From the NCBI RefSeq assembly GCF_000735695.2, contig NZ_JASZ02000001.1, positions 124,001 through 188,000 of the forward strand: a stretch of DNA of 64,000 nt, written 5' to 3'. Below, piece after piece: positions 9,442-18,152 of this stretch. Source of the DNA: Kaistella haifensis DSM 19056 (GTDB lineage: Bacteria > Bacteroidota > Bacteroidia > Flavobacteriales > Weeksellaceae). Both the position numbers and the translations under genes were made by a program. Position 1 is the stretch's first letter; each line of letters opens with the position of its first letter. Under the pieces are notes generated by a model. That model saw nothing but the letters and a program-made list of their open reading frames with translations, had not been told where the DNA came from and searched no databases.

Positions 9442-12345
9442 TTATTTTTTAATAAATTTCACTTTTTCTACATTTCCGTTATCTTCTACAGAGATGATGT
9501 AAACACCAGCCTGTAGTTTAGCAACTTGTACTTTGTTATCTGCGATTTTTCCTTTAGCAACGATTTGACCAGCTACATTGTAGATGCTGTAAGTTGCATT
9601 ATTAGAAACTTTAGAAACATTCAACACATCGGTTGCAGGATTAGGATATACACGCACATTAGAAACTGCGGTATCCACAGTTGCCAGCGTACCTATTTCT
9701 AAAGTATAATCTTCTACCTGTCCGTAAGTTGACGTACCACAAGGAGTACTGTTGTCACCTGAAGCCGTGTCACTTAATCTCACTCTCATTCTGGTTGTAC
9801 CGCTTGGTACATCAGCTGGGATCGTGATGGTACCCGTCCAAGGTGATAATTTTTTGGCAGTTGTCAAAACTTTTTCACCCGGATCATCGAAATCTTTATC
9901 GTTGTTATAATCAATCCAAACATTTACCTGATCACTGGAATAAGAAGTACCTGTAAACGATGCGCTAAAAGCGTAAGCCTCACCTTTGTTTACTTTTCCT
10001 ACTACATTGGTAAAACTTTGGTAGCCTACCGTTCCAGTTGAATTGTTATTAATTCCCGCAAAAGTAACATTCGAAATTTTTTCACCTGCTGTGCTTGTAG
10101 CTCCCGCCGTACAATAGGTTGGCTCTAGCGTAGTGAAATTAACAGTAGCTGAATAGGCTCCGGTTGTTCCACTACATACTGCAGCTACCTGTACACCATA
10201 GGCTGTCGTGTTAGCTAAACCAGTTAAGGTGATACTGGTAGCCGTTGTAGCAACTTCTGTCCACGTAGTGTCTGTGGATTTCTTATATCTTACGACGTAA
10301 GTTGCATTCTGCACCGGAATCCAGGATAAGTCTACGCTTGTTAATGCTACATTAGTTGCTTGAAGGCCGTCTGGGGCTGTTCCATCACAAGCCTTATACT
10401 GACCTGCAGTTAATGGCGAAATCGCGTAAAATACATTCCCGATGGCACTAATTCTCATTTTCAATGCAGTATTGTCAACTAGAGCTGGGAAGTAGAAATC
10501 CTCAGACCCATCATTTGGAGTCGATGCTGCTAAGACGATCCATGTAGTTCCATTGTCCAGGGTATAATCAATTTTCACATTTGCTACATTGAAAGGTGCA
10601 GCATTTGTACCTACAACATCCCAGGTTAAAGGTCCTGCAACATTGTTAAACACTCTTCTAGAGGTAATTTTAAACGGTCCGTTATCACTTACAGTAACTT
10701 TTTGTAGTGCACTTTGCGTCTGCTGCTTAGCAATATCAGCGTTGTTATCTCTTACTGTTACCATGAAGTTAGTCGCCCTTCCCACAGTAGATACCGCTTC
10801 CCAGTCTGCATTATTTTTAAGGTTACCTGCTAATACAGTAGCGAATTTCGGGAAGTATCTTACAGGATTTGCAGTGGGTGCAATAGATCTGAAAGTAGGT
10901 CCCGTTGCCAGTGTTCCTAAATTTGTAATTGTAGTAGGTATGGTAGCATTATCGACCTGTTCCCAAGTATAATCGATCGGATCGTTTTCCGCATCCGTTG
11001 CCTGTGCTGTAAGGAAGAAAGCTGTACCCTTCGGAATGGTAATATCTGCCATCGGCGTAATTACAGGTGGCGTGTTTGCAACTGCAGTTTCAATATCGCA
11101 GGTCTTGTTTGTAAGATTGGTCTGGATCTGAAAAATACTGCGGTAGTGGAAATAAGCATCAGAATGTGCCTGCACATTCTGTGCAGTAATACCTGCATAA
11201 CCCATAATAGTAGAACCAGAACCCGGCTCCATATTAGATCCCGAACTTTCAAGAGAATGAGAGAAAGTATGGTTACCTCCCAACTGGTGACCCATCTCAT
11301 GTGCAACATAATCAATATCGAAGTTATCACCAAATGGTTTGCCATCCGCTGGAGAAGTAATACCCGAACCCTTTCCGTTATTGGTTGGAACTCCGTTGGC
11401 ATCCAAAGTTGGGCTAATACATACACACCCGATACATCCGGCGTTTCCTCCACCTCCGGAGGCCCCAAACATATGTCCGATATCATAGTTCGCTTCTCCG
11501 GCAGCAGCAGTAATTGCCTTTTGCGCCGCCAAGTTCCATGAAGACAAGGTAGTAGAATACGGATCAGTAGCAGGATCGGTATAGATTAAGGTTGGAAAGT
11601 CCTGCAAGATTAAATGCAAAGCAAAGTCCTTCTCAAAAACAAAGTTACAACGGGTAAGTGTAGCATTAATTTGTGTTAATGCACCCTCCACGGTACCTCC
11701 AAAATATTGGGTATATTCACCATTCACCGTCATTGCAAGACGCATGGTTCTGTACTTTTGATCGGAGGATCTTGCAAAATTCGTCGGCATGTTGGTAAAA
11801 CTTTTGCCCGATTTATACAACTCATCCATCTGTTTCTTCGTCACAGGTGCTTCGTCTGTAGAGCAAACAAACGCTTTATCACCCGCAATTTTATCTGTTT
11901 TGCTGTGTACACCATATACAGATTTACTGGCGTTCTGAGGTTCAATAAATTCATAAACCCCATTTTTTAGCATCATCGCCTGAAAATCATTCGGAGCGAC
12001 ACTAAATCTCACATATGCAGAAGGATCATCAATACCTACCCCTACATAGGAGCCTAACTGATGACGATCTGCAATAGATTTCACAACAACAGGCGCGCTA
12101 TATACCGCAAACCTTTCAATTTTCCCGTTTAGGGTTGGCAATTTAATTTCTACAGGTTTTGCACTTTTTCCTGTTTCCTGAGCATTTGCCAGTGTAGATC
12201 TAATCGCATTAAGATCTAATGAATAGTAACTCGTGATCTTAGACGTCGGTCTGATTTTCTCACCGTGCATAGATGTTGGGCTCCACTGTGCAAGTGCAGC
12301 TGTCGACATCAAACCACAAAGTAAAGAAGTAAAAATTCTCTTCAT
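9442..12345 (-). CDS. Secreted reprolysin-like zinc metalloprotease with T9SS sorting domain
   Basis: 967 aa from ATG 12345, which starts the signal peptide (MKRIFTSLLCGLMSTAALAQ); an upstream ATG at 12405 would bury it. Layout: signal peptide, propeptide-like region (20-190), reprolysin-type metalloprotease with zinc motif HEMGHQLGGNH at 349-359 followed by a downstream Met-turn region (GSTIMGYAG), cadherin/Ig-like segment, fibronectin type III domain, GEVED-like domain (WIDYNNDKDFDDPGEKV), and a C-terminal type A sorting domain (VYPNPATDVLNV ... VKFIKK). The tail predicts export through the type IX system and surface or extracellular location. Substrate unknown, likely protein. Monocistronic with a strong terminator. 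Confidence 0.92.
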   Translation of the reverse strand: MKRIFTSLLCGLMSTAALAQWSPTSMHGEKIRPTSKITSYYSLDLNAIRSTLANAQETGKSAKPVEIKLPTLNGKIERFAVYSAPVVVKSIADRHQLGSYVGVGIDDPSAYVRFSVAPNDFQAMMLKNGVYEFIEPQNASKSVYGVHSKTDKIAGDKAFVCSTDEAPVTKKQMDELYKSGKSFTNMPTNFARSSDQKYRTMRLAMTVNGEYTQYFGGTVEGALTQINATLTRCNFVFEKDFALHLILQDFPTLIYTDPATDPYSTTLSSWNLAAQKAITAAAGEANYDIGHMFGASGGGGNAGCIGCVCISPTLDANGVPTNNGKGSGITSPADGKPFGDNFDIDYVAHEMGHQLGGNHTFSHSLESSGSNMEPGSGSTIMGYAGITAQNVQAHSDAYFHYRSIFQIQTNLTNKTCDIETAVANTPPVITPMADITIPKGTAFFLTAQATDAENDPIDYTWEQVDNATIPTTITNLGTLATGPTFRSIAPTANPVRYFPKFATVLAGNLKNNADWEAVSTVGRATNFMVTVRDNNADIAKQQTQSALQKVTVSDNGPFKITSRRVFNNVAGPLTWDVVGTNAAPFNVANVKIDYTLDNGTTWIVLAASTPNDGSEDFYFPALVDNTALKMRISAIGNVFYAISPLTAGQYKACDGTAPDGLQATNVALTSVDLSWIPVQNATYVVRYKKSTDTTWTEVATTATSITLTGLANTTAYGVQVAAVCSGTTGAYSATVNFTTLEPTYCTAGATSTAGEKISNVTFAGINNNSTGTVGYQSFTNVVGKVNKGEAYAFSASFTGTSYSSDQVNVWIDYNNDKDFDDPGEKVLTTAKKLSPWTGTITIPADVPSGTTRMRVRLSDTASGDNSTPCGTSTYGQVEDYTLEIGTLATVDTAVSNVRVYPNPATDVLNVSKVSNNATYSIYNVAGQIVAKGKIADNKVQVAKLQAGVYIISVEDNGNVEKVKFIKK

Positions 12346-12491
12346 AAGTTTAATTAATTTTAAAATAATTTTTCTCAAATGTAATTTTTTTTTCCCGATT
12401 GCCAAAATAAAGATTGCAATAACTCAGTATTATACAGAAATTTTCGATAATAAAACAAGCGTATAATTATCAGTTATAGAATATTAATGAT

Positions 12492-12524
12492 AATAAAATT
12501 CATTATTCATAATTGAATTTTATT
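12492..12524. repeat. AT-rich perfect inverted repeat in intergenic DNA
   Basis: AATAAAATTC (12492-12501) and GAATTTTATT (12515-12524) flank a 13-nt centre, between the protease promoter region and the terminator of the DUF6048 gene. It has no T tract, so it is not a terminator. It could be a weak hairpin or an operator; AT-rich chance symmetry is possible. Confidence 0.4.
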
Positions 12525-12541
12525 AATTAAGAATTTATAAA

Positions 12542-12570
12542 CAAAAATACCCGTAAAAAATTACGAGTAT
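12542..12570 (-). terminator. Terminator after the DUF6048-like gene
   Basis: ATACCCGTAA (12547-12556) pairs with TTACGAGTAT (12561-12570) with one wobble and a 4-nt loop; on the minus strand a T tract follows. Confidence 0.75.
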
Positions 12571-12598
12571 ATTATTTATTACATAGTATTTTTATTGC

Positions 12599-13258
12599 TT
12601 AGAAGTAATAATTGATATTCCAGGAGAAACCAACATTGAATTTAGCTGAACTTTTTCCGAAACCAGGAACAATCATCGGTTTGATATCGTCTTGCGTCGT
12701 TGAAAATAGCAAATATCTTGGTTGTGCGGTAACATCGATATAAAAAGGCGAATCAAACAATTGAACGCGTCCACCAACCGTTGCTTCGATCCAATACGAA
12801 CTTTGAGATGATGCAGGAAAAGCCACCGAAGTTTCGCTTCCGCCATAACCCCTAACAGGAACCGCTTTGTATTCTTGGTTGTAAAATGAACCCGCCAATT
12901 TTCCACCTGCGTAGAATCCGTTCAATGGGTTTTCTTTATCATTCGCCAACATATAAAAAGCACCTAATTTCAAAAAAGGTCCATCGACAGAGGCGTCATA
13001 GCCATTTTTTTGGTAAATATTTTTTTCAAAACCTACATCTGCTACGGCATGAATATTTTTACTGATTCGAGAAGATACAAATCCCTGAAAAAGTTTTCGA
13101 TCCGAAAAAACGCCAATTCCCGCATTCAAAACATCAAACCCAACCATAAAATTAGGTTCGTATTTCCATTTTGTTTTAAGTGAATCTTGTTCCTTTTGCG
13201 CAAAAGAAATCAGGAACATAAAGCTAAAAAAGAAGGAAAAAATGAGTCTTGGATTCAT
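12599..13258 (-). CDS. Outer-membrane protein, DUF6048-like
   Basis: 219 aa, signal peptide MNPRLIFSFFFSFMFLISFAQ, then a small barrel-like protein ending in the aromatic strand SWNINYYF. Regions PNFMVGFDVLNAGIG and DRKLFQGFVSSRI resemble the flavobacterial DUF6048 family, which commonly sits beside DUF6452 and rlmD. Its first 35 bp overlap the end of the DUF6452 gene, so the two are translationally linked. Probably in the outer membrane; function unknown. Confidence 0.75.
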   Translation of the reverse strand: MNPRLIFSFFFSFMFLISFAQKEQDSLKTKWKYEPNFMVGFDVLNAGIGVFSDRKLFQGFVSSRISKNIHAVADVGFEKNIYQKNGYDASVDGPFLKLGAFYMLANDKENPLNGFYAGGKLAGSFYNQEYKAVPVRGYGGSETSVAFPASSQSSYWIEATVGGRVQLFDSPFYIDVTAQPRYLLFSTTQDDIKPMIVPGFGKSSAKFNVGFSWNINYYF

Positions 13259-13706
13259 CTGTAATTTGAGTTTGATTTTGTTCGACTTCTAAGACAGGAT
13301 TGGGCACTTCCAAAACAGCACTTACATTTTCATAATTTTTCTTGATTCCACAAGCCGGGGAAACATATTCTGATTTCGTGGTACAATTCACTTTCACTTC
13401 AGAAGTTACTGCAGCTTTCGATAAACCGACATAAATTCTAGTAAAAAGTGCATCATCAACTCTTAAAGGAATAAAAACCGAATCGGTCTTGGTTTTTGCT
13501 GCAATCACCGAAACCGGACCGCTTCCGTAATCTACATTTACAAATATAGAATCCATTGTTTTGAGTTTTCCGGTAGCTTTTGTTTTGAATTTAAGTTTCA
13601 TTCTCGGTGTTGCCTCGCCGCTTAAGCAAATATCATCATCGCTTCCGCAGGAAAAAACGGAAAATAAAAACAGAGAAATCAGGAAAATTTTCAGAACTTT
13701 CATCAT
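13224..13706 (-). CDS. Lipoprotein, DUF6452-like
   Basis: 160 aa with lipobox VFSC (Cys about residue 20) followed by an acidic GSDDD stretch, which fits surface or outer-membrane retention in Bacteroidota. Further Cys residues (ICLSG, VNCTTK, PACGIKKNYEN) are typical of DUF6452. Two adjacent ATG codons (13706 and 13703) could start it; the first overlaps the rlmD stop as TAATG, indicating coupled translation. Operon order rlmD - DUF6452 - DUF6048 is a common flavobacterial arrangement. Function unknown. Confidence 0.78.
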   Translation of the reverse strand: MMKVLKIFLISLFLFSVFSCGSDDDICLSGEATPRMKLKFKTKATGKLKTMDSIFVNVDYGSGPVSVIAAKTKTDSVFIPLRVDDALFTRIYVGLSKAAVTSEVKVNCTTKSEYVSPACGIKKNYENVSAVLEVPNPVLEVEQNQTQITDESKTHFFLLF

Positions 13707-15115
13707 TAAATTTTTACTAAAAGTGCAATATTTTCAACATGATGCGTTTGTGGGAACATATCAACCGGCAATATTTTCACCAATCGATATTGATCCTTCA
13801 TTAAAGCTAAATCTCTCGCTTGTGTGGCGGAATTACAACTTACATAAACGATTTTTTCAGGAGCTAATTTCAGGATTTGCTCCACTACTTTTTGATGCAT
13901 TCCATCTCGTGGCGGATCGGTAATTAAAACATCAGCTTTCGGGTGATTTGCTAAAAATTCATCATTGAAAATGTCTTTCATGTCACCGCAATAGAACGTG
14001 CAATTTGATAAACCATTCAGTTCTGCGTGTTCTTTCGCTGCATTGATCGCTTCCTGAACCGATTCTATACCAATTACCTGTTTGGCATTTCTAGCAACAT
14101 ACTGTGCAATCGTTCCGGTACCGGTGTATAAATCGTAAACCACCTCATCGCCTTTCAAATCTGCAAATTCGAGGGTTTTTCTATACAATTCTAAAGCTTG
14201 TTTATAATTGGTTTGGAAGAAAGATTTCGGTCCGATTTTAAATTTCAAACCATCCATTTCTTCCATCAAAAAGCCGTCACCGAAATAGATTACGACATTT
14301 TGATCGTAAATAGAATCATTTTGTTTTGAATTAATGCAATAAACCAAAGTTCTGATTTGCGGAAATTCTGAAAGTAAAAAATCAAATAATTTCTCGCGGT
14401 TTTCCTTTTCATCACGGAAAAGTTGGAACAACACCATCCATTCCCCTTTAGAATTTTGCCTCATCATTAAAGTTCGCAAAAATCCGCTTTGTTCTTTTAC
14501 ATCAAAAAACTCCAACCCGTTTTTTACCGCATAATTTTTCACTGCCAAACGAATCGCATTCGATGGATCTTCCTGAAGCCAACATTCCTTGAGGTCGAGA
14601 ATTTTGCTCCACATCCCCGGAATATGGAATCCTAAAGCGTCGCGGTTTCCGAAGTTTTCCTCGGAACTGATTTCGTATTGTGTAAGCCAACGAGCATTGG
14701 AAAAAGAAAATTCCATTTTATTGCGGTAGAAATATTGTTCCTTGCTTCCCAAAATTTGTAAAGTTTCGAAATCTTCGATGCCGCCAATTCTTTTGATATG
14801 GTTATAAACCTCGTCTTGCTTGAAAACAAGTTGCTGCTCATAGGCAAGATTCTGCCATTTGCAACCTCCACATACCCCAAAATGCACACATTTTGGAGCT
14901 ACGCGATAAGGAGATTCCTCCAAAATTTCCACAGCTTCGGCTTCGAAATAATTTGATTTTGATTTTTTTACTCTTGCATTAACCAAATCACCAGGAACCG
15001 CACCGGAAACCAACACGGTTTTACCATCGTCGGTTTTGCCTATTGCTACGCCTTTTGCACCTGCAGAAACCAATCTGATATTTTCTAAAACGATATTTTT
15101 GTTTTTCTTTCTCAT
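13706..15115 (-). CDS. rlmD: 23S rRNA (uracil-1939-C5)-methyltransferase RlmD
   Basis: 469 aa from the ATG at 15115 (MRKKNKN); an in-frame ATG at 15136 is less likely because the TRAM domain should be near the start. Domains: TRAM RNA-binding domain (about 5-65), an iron-sulfur Cys cluster (CVHFGVCGGCKWQ, about 75-90), then the class I methyltransferase with VYDLYTGTGTIAQYVA, DPPRDGMHQ and catalytic-loop VSCNSATQARDL. It methylates U1939 of 23S rRNA or a paralogous site; RlmD and RlmC/TrmA-type enzymes cannot be separated by eye. It heads a three-gene operon. Confidence 0.9.
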   Translation of the reverse strand: MRKKNKNIVLENIRLVSAGAKGVAIGKTDDGKTVLVSGAVPGDLVNARVKKSKSNYFEAEAVEILEESPYRVAPKCVHFGVCGGCKWQNLAYEQQLVFKQDEVYNHIKRIGGIEDFETLQILGSKEQYFYRNKMEFSFSNARWLTQYEISSEENFGNRDALGFHIPGMWSKILDLKECWLQEDPSNAIRLAVKNYAVKNGLEFFDVKEQSGFLRTLMMRQNSKGEWMVLFQLFRDEKENREKLFDFLLSEFPQIRTLVYCINSKQNDSIYDQNVVIYFGDGFLMEEMDGLKFKIGPKSFFQTNYKQALELYRKTLEFADLKGDEVVYDLYTGTGTIAQYVARNAKQVIGIESVQEAINAAKEHAELNGLSNCTFYCGDMKDIFNDEFLANHPKADVLITDPPRDGMHQKVVEQILKLAPEKIVYVSCNSATQARDLALMKDQYRLVKILPVDMFPQTHHVENIALLVKI

Positions 15116-15231
15116 CGACAATTTTAATGAACACAAAAGTAAGGTTTTGAAAATAAAAAGAGGCGATAATTCAATCGGAGGAATTTGAAATTCATTAAAT
15201 TATTTTTAATGAGATTTTGCATAGACGAAAT

Positions 15232-15282
15232 TTTGGTTAAAGCCAAATGATCTTTTACAAAAAAACGAGCTAAAGCCCGTTT
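15232..15282. repeat. Paired TAAA-loop hairpins (REP-like); second doubles as terminator
   Basis: Two short palindromes in tandem: TTTGGT-TAAA-GCCAAA (15232-15247) and AAACGAGC-TAAA-GCCCGTTT (15263-15282), each with the same TAAA loop. The second has a T tract on the minus strand (A run 15259-15265) and probably terminates transcription of the 15297-15599 gene. The two-hairpin layout looks like a dispersed REP/BIME-type element of flavobacterial genomes. Confidence 0.65.
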
Positions 15283-15296
15283 CTATTGAATAAAAA

Positions 15297-15599
15297 CTAA
15301 GGTTGCGCAGAATAAGAATCTCGATTTCTTAAGTAAAAATATCCTACGAAAGCTCCAAAAAGCAGAAATCCTAATGTCCATAAAAATCTCGAAGGATTGT
15401 GGTTTTTAAAAACATCAATAATAAGAACGATAGCAACAATAAAATTGCACAACACCGCAACATAGGACAATATTTTCCCCATCTGAACTGAGATGCCAAA
15501 AGATGAAAGATCAAAACTTACTGAAAAAACAGTAAAGATGATTCCGAAAAAGACCAACCAATAAAGGATGCTTGGAGAAATAATTAAATCGTTTTTCAT
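15297..15599 (-). CDS. Small membrane protein, unknown
   Basis: 100 aa with three hydrophobic helices (about 8-29, 39-62, 70-90) and a polar tail (NRDSYSAQP). Inner membrane. The sequence reads like a small PLDc_N-type or DUF-family membrane protein, but no diagnostic motif is present. Start ATG 15599. It follows the TlpA-like gene, with the 15621-15652 terminator between, so it probably has its own promoter. Confidence 0.65.
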   Translation of the reverse strand: MKNDLIISPSILYWLVFFGIIFTVFSVSFDLSSFGISVQMGKILSYVAVLCNFIVAIVLIIDVFKNHNPSRFLWTLGFLLFGAFVGYFYLRNRDSYSAQP

Positions 15600-15620
15600 T
15601 AATTAATTTTAAACGAATAT

Positions 15621-15652
15621 AAAAAAAATCCTGCCCAAATAAAATGAGCAGG
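15621..15652 (-). terminator. Terminator after the TlpA-like lipoprotein gene
   Basis: CCTGCCC (15630-15636) pairs with GAGCAGG (15646-15652), one wobble, with an A run at 15621-15628 that is a T tract on the minus strand. Confidence 0.8.
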
Positions 15653-15676
15653 AAATATTTTAATTTCTGCTGGAAA

Positions 15677-17176
15677 TTACTTTGTTGGAGCAACTTCTGG
15701 CTGTGGCGACAATAAATCGTTTTGCAACGTAGCTTCCGGCTGCACCATAGGTGCTTTCAATCCTGAAAGTTTATCCAAAACCGTAACAATTTCCGGATCG
15801 CCCAGGTTGTAGAAGAATCGGCTTGCAATTTTTCCATCTTTATCCAAAACGATGAAAGAAGGAAGTTTGAAACCATAGATTCCCAAATCTTTCGCAATTT
15901 GTGCGTTCATTCCACCTTCACCATAAACGTTGGTTCCCGGAATTCCTTTCAAAAGTGCGTTGCTTGTTTTTACAAATTGATCTTTGGTATCGTCCAGATT
16001 CACGAAAGTGAAATCCATTTTTGATTTGTAGAAATTCACTACTTCTTTCAATACAGGAATAGTTCCTTCGGCAATATAAGGATTCCACGAAGCGTAGAAC
16101 ATTACCAAGGTTGGTTTTCCGCCAGCAAATTTATAATCGCTTCCGTCTGCTTTTACTAGTTTTGCGTTGCTCATTGCATCACCCACTTTTGGACCTACGA
16201 TTACAAATTGGATTCTTTCCAAATCTTTTTTGATTTGGCTATCTTTAATTTTTTCTTTGATGATTTTGGAAATTTTCTCGGAGTTTTCCTTGGTCATTCC
16301 CGGCGTAATATCGCCGCTGGAAAGCACGAAAGCTAAAAGATAATCTTTGGCAGTTTGAGAAAGATCTTTTTTGGTATCTAAAAATTTTGCGAAAACCTCA
16401 GAAGACATTTCCGTTCCACTTTTGCTGTTTGCCGATGCAAATTTTTGGAACTCTGGACTCAATTTTCCTAAAAGATAATTTCTATAAATAGGTTGATTTT
16501 TCAACATTCTGTCGCTATCGGCATCAAGCTTTGCTTCCGCATCTTTGAAATTTTTAGAGGTCTTATAATTTGGATTTTGGGTAATTTGCGCATGATTGAT
16601 TTCGTATTGGTTCATCAATCCCAACAAACTTGCATTCAGTTCGTCTTTTTTATACTGAACTACTTCGCTGTCAGCAGATGCTTTTTTCGCTGCGGCATCG
16701 ATATTGGTTTCGAAATCATTTTTGATTTTTTCGATTTCTTTTAAGAACGCATCTTCATTTTTGCTTACTAATTCACCAACATTGATTTTCGCTGCATATC
16801 CTTGTACGAATTTTTGCACATCCATTAGGAAATCGTTGTTGTTTTTCGCATCACCGGTGATTGTAAATTGATTAGGAAAATTGGCCGCTTGCCCAGAAAT
16901 ATTCAATTGCTGTCCGCCTTTTAGGTAAATCATTGCAGTTTTACCGGCATAAGACATGATGTACATTCCGTTTTTCGGGGCTTCAAAACTACCGGAAAAA
17001 CTTCCTTTTGAATCTACTCCTAAATTAACCAAAGGCAAAGTTGCAACACCTGATGCTTCAATAAATTCGATTCTTTCTAGCGGTGATCCACCTGCGAAAT
17101 TACCTTTTACTTCTACCTTTTTTGAACATGAAATTGCTACGAAAGCAAAAATCAGCATTAAAAAATATTTACTCAT
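15677..17176 (-). CDS. TlpA-like thioredoxin-fold lipoprotein lacking the CXXC cysteines
   Basis: 499 aa. Lipobox AISC (Cys about 17) predicts a lipid anchor. An N-terminal beta-sandwich like DUF4369 (about 22-115) and a helical middle come before a C-terminal thioredoxin/TlpA-like domain (about 345-475: GGKPTLVMFYASW, then DGKIASRFFYN). Where TlpA proteins have W-C-x-x-C this one has W364-N-P-Y-I368, so both redox cysteines are replaced (N365, I368). The cis-Pro region (GFKLPSFIVLD) is kept. The fold therefore seems intact but cannot do thiol-disulfide exchange, suggesting a binding or scaffold role in the periplasm. Single gene with its own terminator. Confidence 0.82.
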   Translation of the reverse strand: MSKYFLMLIFAFVAISCSKKVEVKGNFAGGSPLERIEFIEASGVATLPLVNLGVDSKGSFSGSFEAPKNGMYIMSYAGKTAMIYLKGGQQLNISGQAANFPNQFTITGDAKNNNDFLMDVQKFVQGYAAKINVGELVSKNEDAFLKEIEKIKNDFETNIDAAAKKASADSEVVQYKKDELNASLLGLMNQYEINHAQITQNPNYKTSKNFKDAEAKLDADSDRMLKNQPIYRNYLLGKLSPEFQKFASANSKSGTEMSSEVFAKFLDTKKDLSQTAKDYLLAFVLSSGDITPGMTKENSEKISKIIKEKIKDSQIKKDLERIQFVIVGPKVGDAMSNAKLVKADGSDYKFAGGKPTLVMFYASWNPYIAEGTIPVLKEVVNFYKSKMDFTFVNLDDTKDQFVKTSNALLKGIPGTNVYGEGGMNAQIAKDLGIYGFKLPSFIVLDKDGKIASRFFYNLGDPEIVTVLDKLSGLKAPMVQPEATLQNDLLSPQPEVAPTK

Positions 17177-17306
17177 GTTTGTATTGTTGTGTATAAATTT
17201 TGTTTACAGTTACATTTCTATTCTTTCTGAATATAACGAGAACAAAAGTAAGTTATATAAAGAGTTAACGAAAATTTTAGGCTATTTTTTGTGAAATTTT
17301 AACAAT

Positions 17307-17339
17307 GAAAAATCCGCTTTCAGTGTAAGAAAACGGATT
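17307..17339 (-). terminator. Terminator after sdhB
   Basis: AATCCGCTTTC (17311-17321) pairs with GAAAACGGATT (17329-17339), 11 bp with one mismatch/wobble and a 7-nt loop; a T tract follows on the minus strand. Confidence 0.82.
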
Positions 17340-17361
17340 CTTGTAGATTTTATAAAGATTT

Positions 17362-18129
17362 TTATCCTCTATTGATATTAGCTGCCATAAACTCGCGGTT
17401 CATTCTTGCGATTACTTCCAAAGAAATTCCTTTAGGACATTCAACTTCGCAAGCGCCAGTATTGGAACAGTTACCGAAGCCTTCTTCGTCCATGGCTTTT
17501 ACCATGCTTAGAACTCTTCTTTGCGCTTCTACTCTACCTTGCGGAAGCAACGCATATTGGGAAACTTTTGCACCAACAAATAACATTGCTGATCCGTTTT
17601 TACAAGTCGCCACACAAGCTCCACAACCGATACAAGCTGCGGCATCCATTGCTTTGTCTGCATCATCTTTCGGAACAAGAATTGCGTTAGCGTCCAAAGT
17701 ATTTCCGGAAGTGTTCACGGAAATAAATCCACCTGCAGCCATTACTTTATCGAAGGCGCTTCTATCCACCACTAAATCCTTAATTATAGGAAAAGCCGCA
17801 CTACGCCAAGGTTCGATATGAATGGTTTCGCCATCTTTGAACATTCTCATGTGCAACTGGCAAGTGGTAATTCCGGTATCTGGACCGTGAGCTCTACCGT
17901 TGATATATAGCGAACACATTCCACAAATTCCTTCGCGGCAGTCGTGATCGAAAGCTACAGGTTCTTTTCCTTCATTGATAAGCTTCTCATTGAGCATATC
18001 CAACATTTCCAGAAAGGAAGAGTCGGTAGAAACGTCTGAAATTTTATAGGTTTCAAACTGACCTTTTGATTTATTATTTTTCTGTCTCCAAATTTTCAGA
18101 GTCAGGTTTAATCCTTTTTTAGCACTCAT
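17362..18129 (-). CDS. sdhB: Succinate dehydrogenase/fumarate reductase iron-sulfur subunit
   Basis: 255 aa electron-transfer subunit of complex II. All three clusters are visible: plant-type [2Fe-2S] with [15 protein letters not shown] in the N-terminal half, [4Fe-4S] [14 protein letters not shown], and the [3Fe-4S]-type [15 protein letters not shown]. It passes electrons from FAD in SdhA to the heme membrane subunit SdhC. Third gene of sdhC-sdhA-sdhB, 23 bp after sdhA, followed by a terminator. Confidence 0.96.
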   Translation of the reverse strand: MSAKKGLNLTLKIWRQKNNKSKGQFETYKISDVSTDSSFLEMLDMLNEKLINEGKEPVAFDHDCREGICGMCSLYINGRAHGPDTGITTCQLHMRMFKDGETIHIEPWRSAAFPIIKDLVVDRSAFDKVMAAGGFISVNTSGNTLDANAILVPKDDADKAMDAAACIGCGACVATCKNGSAMLFVGAKVSQYALLPQGRVEAQRRVLSMVKAMDEEGFGNCSNTGACEVECPKGISLEVIARMNREFMAANINRG

Positions 18130-18152
18130 TTTAATATTTACTTTTTCGGAGA

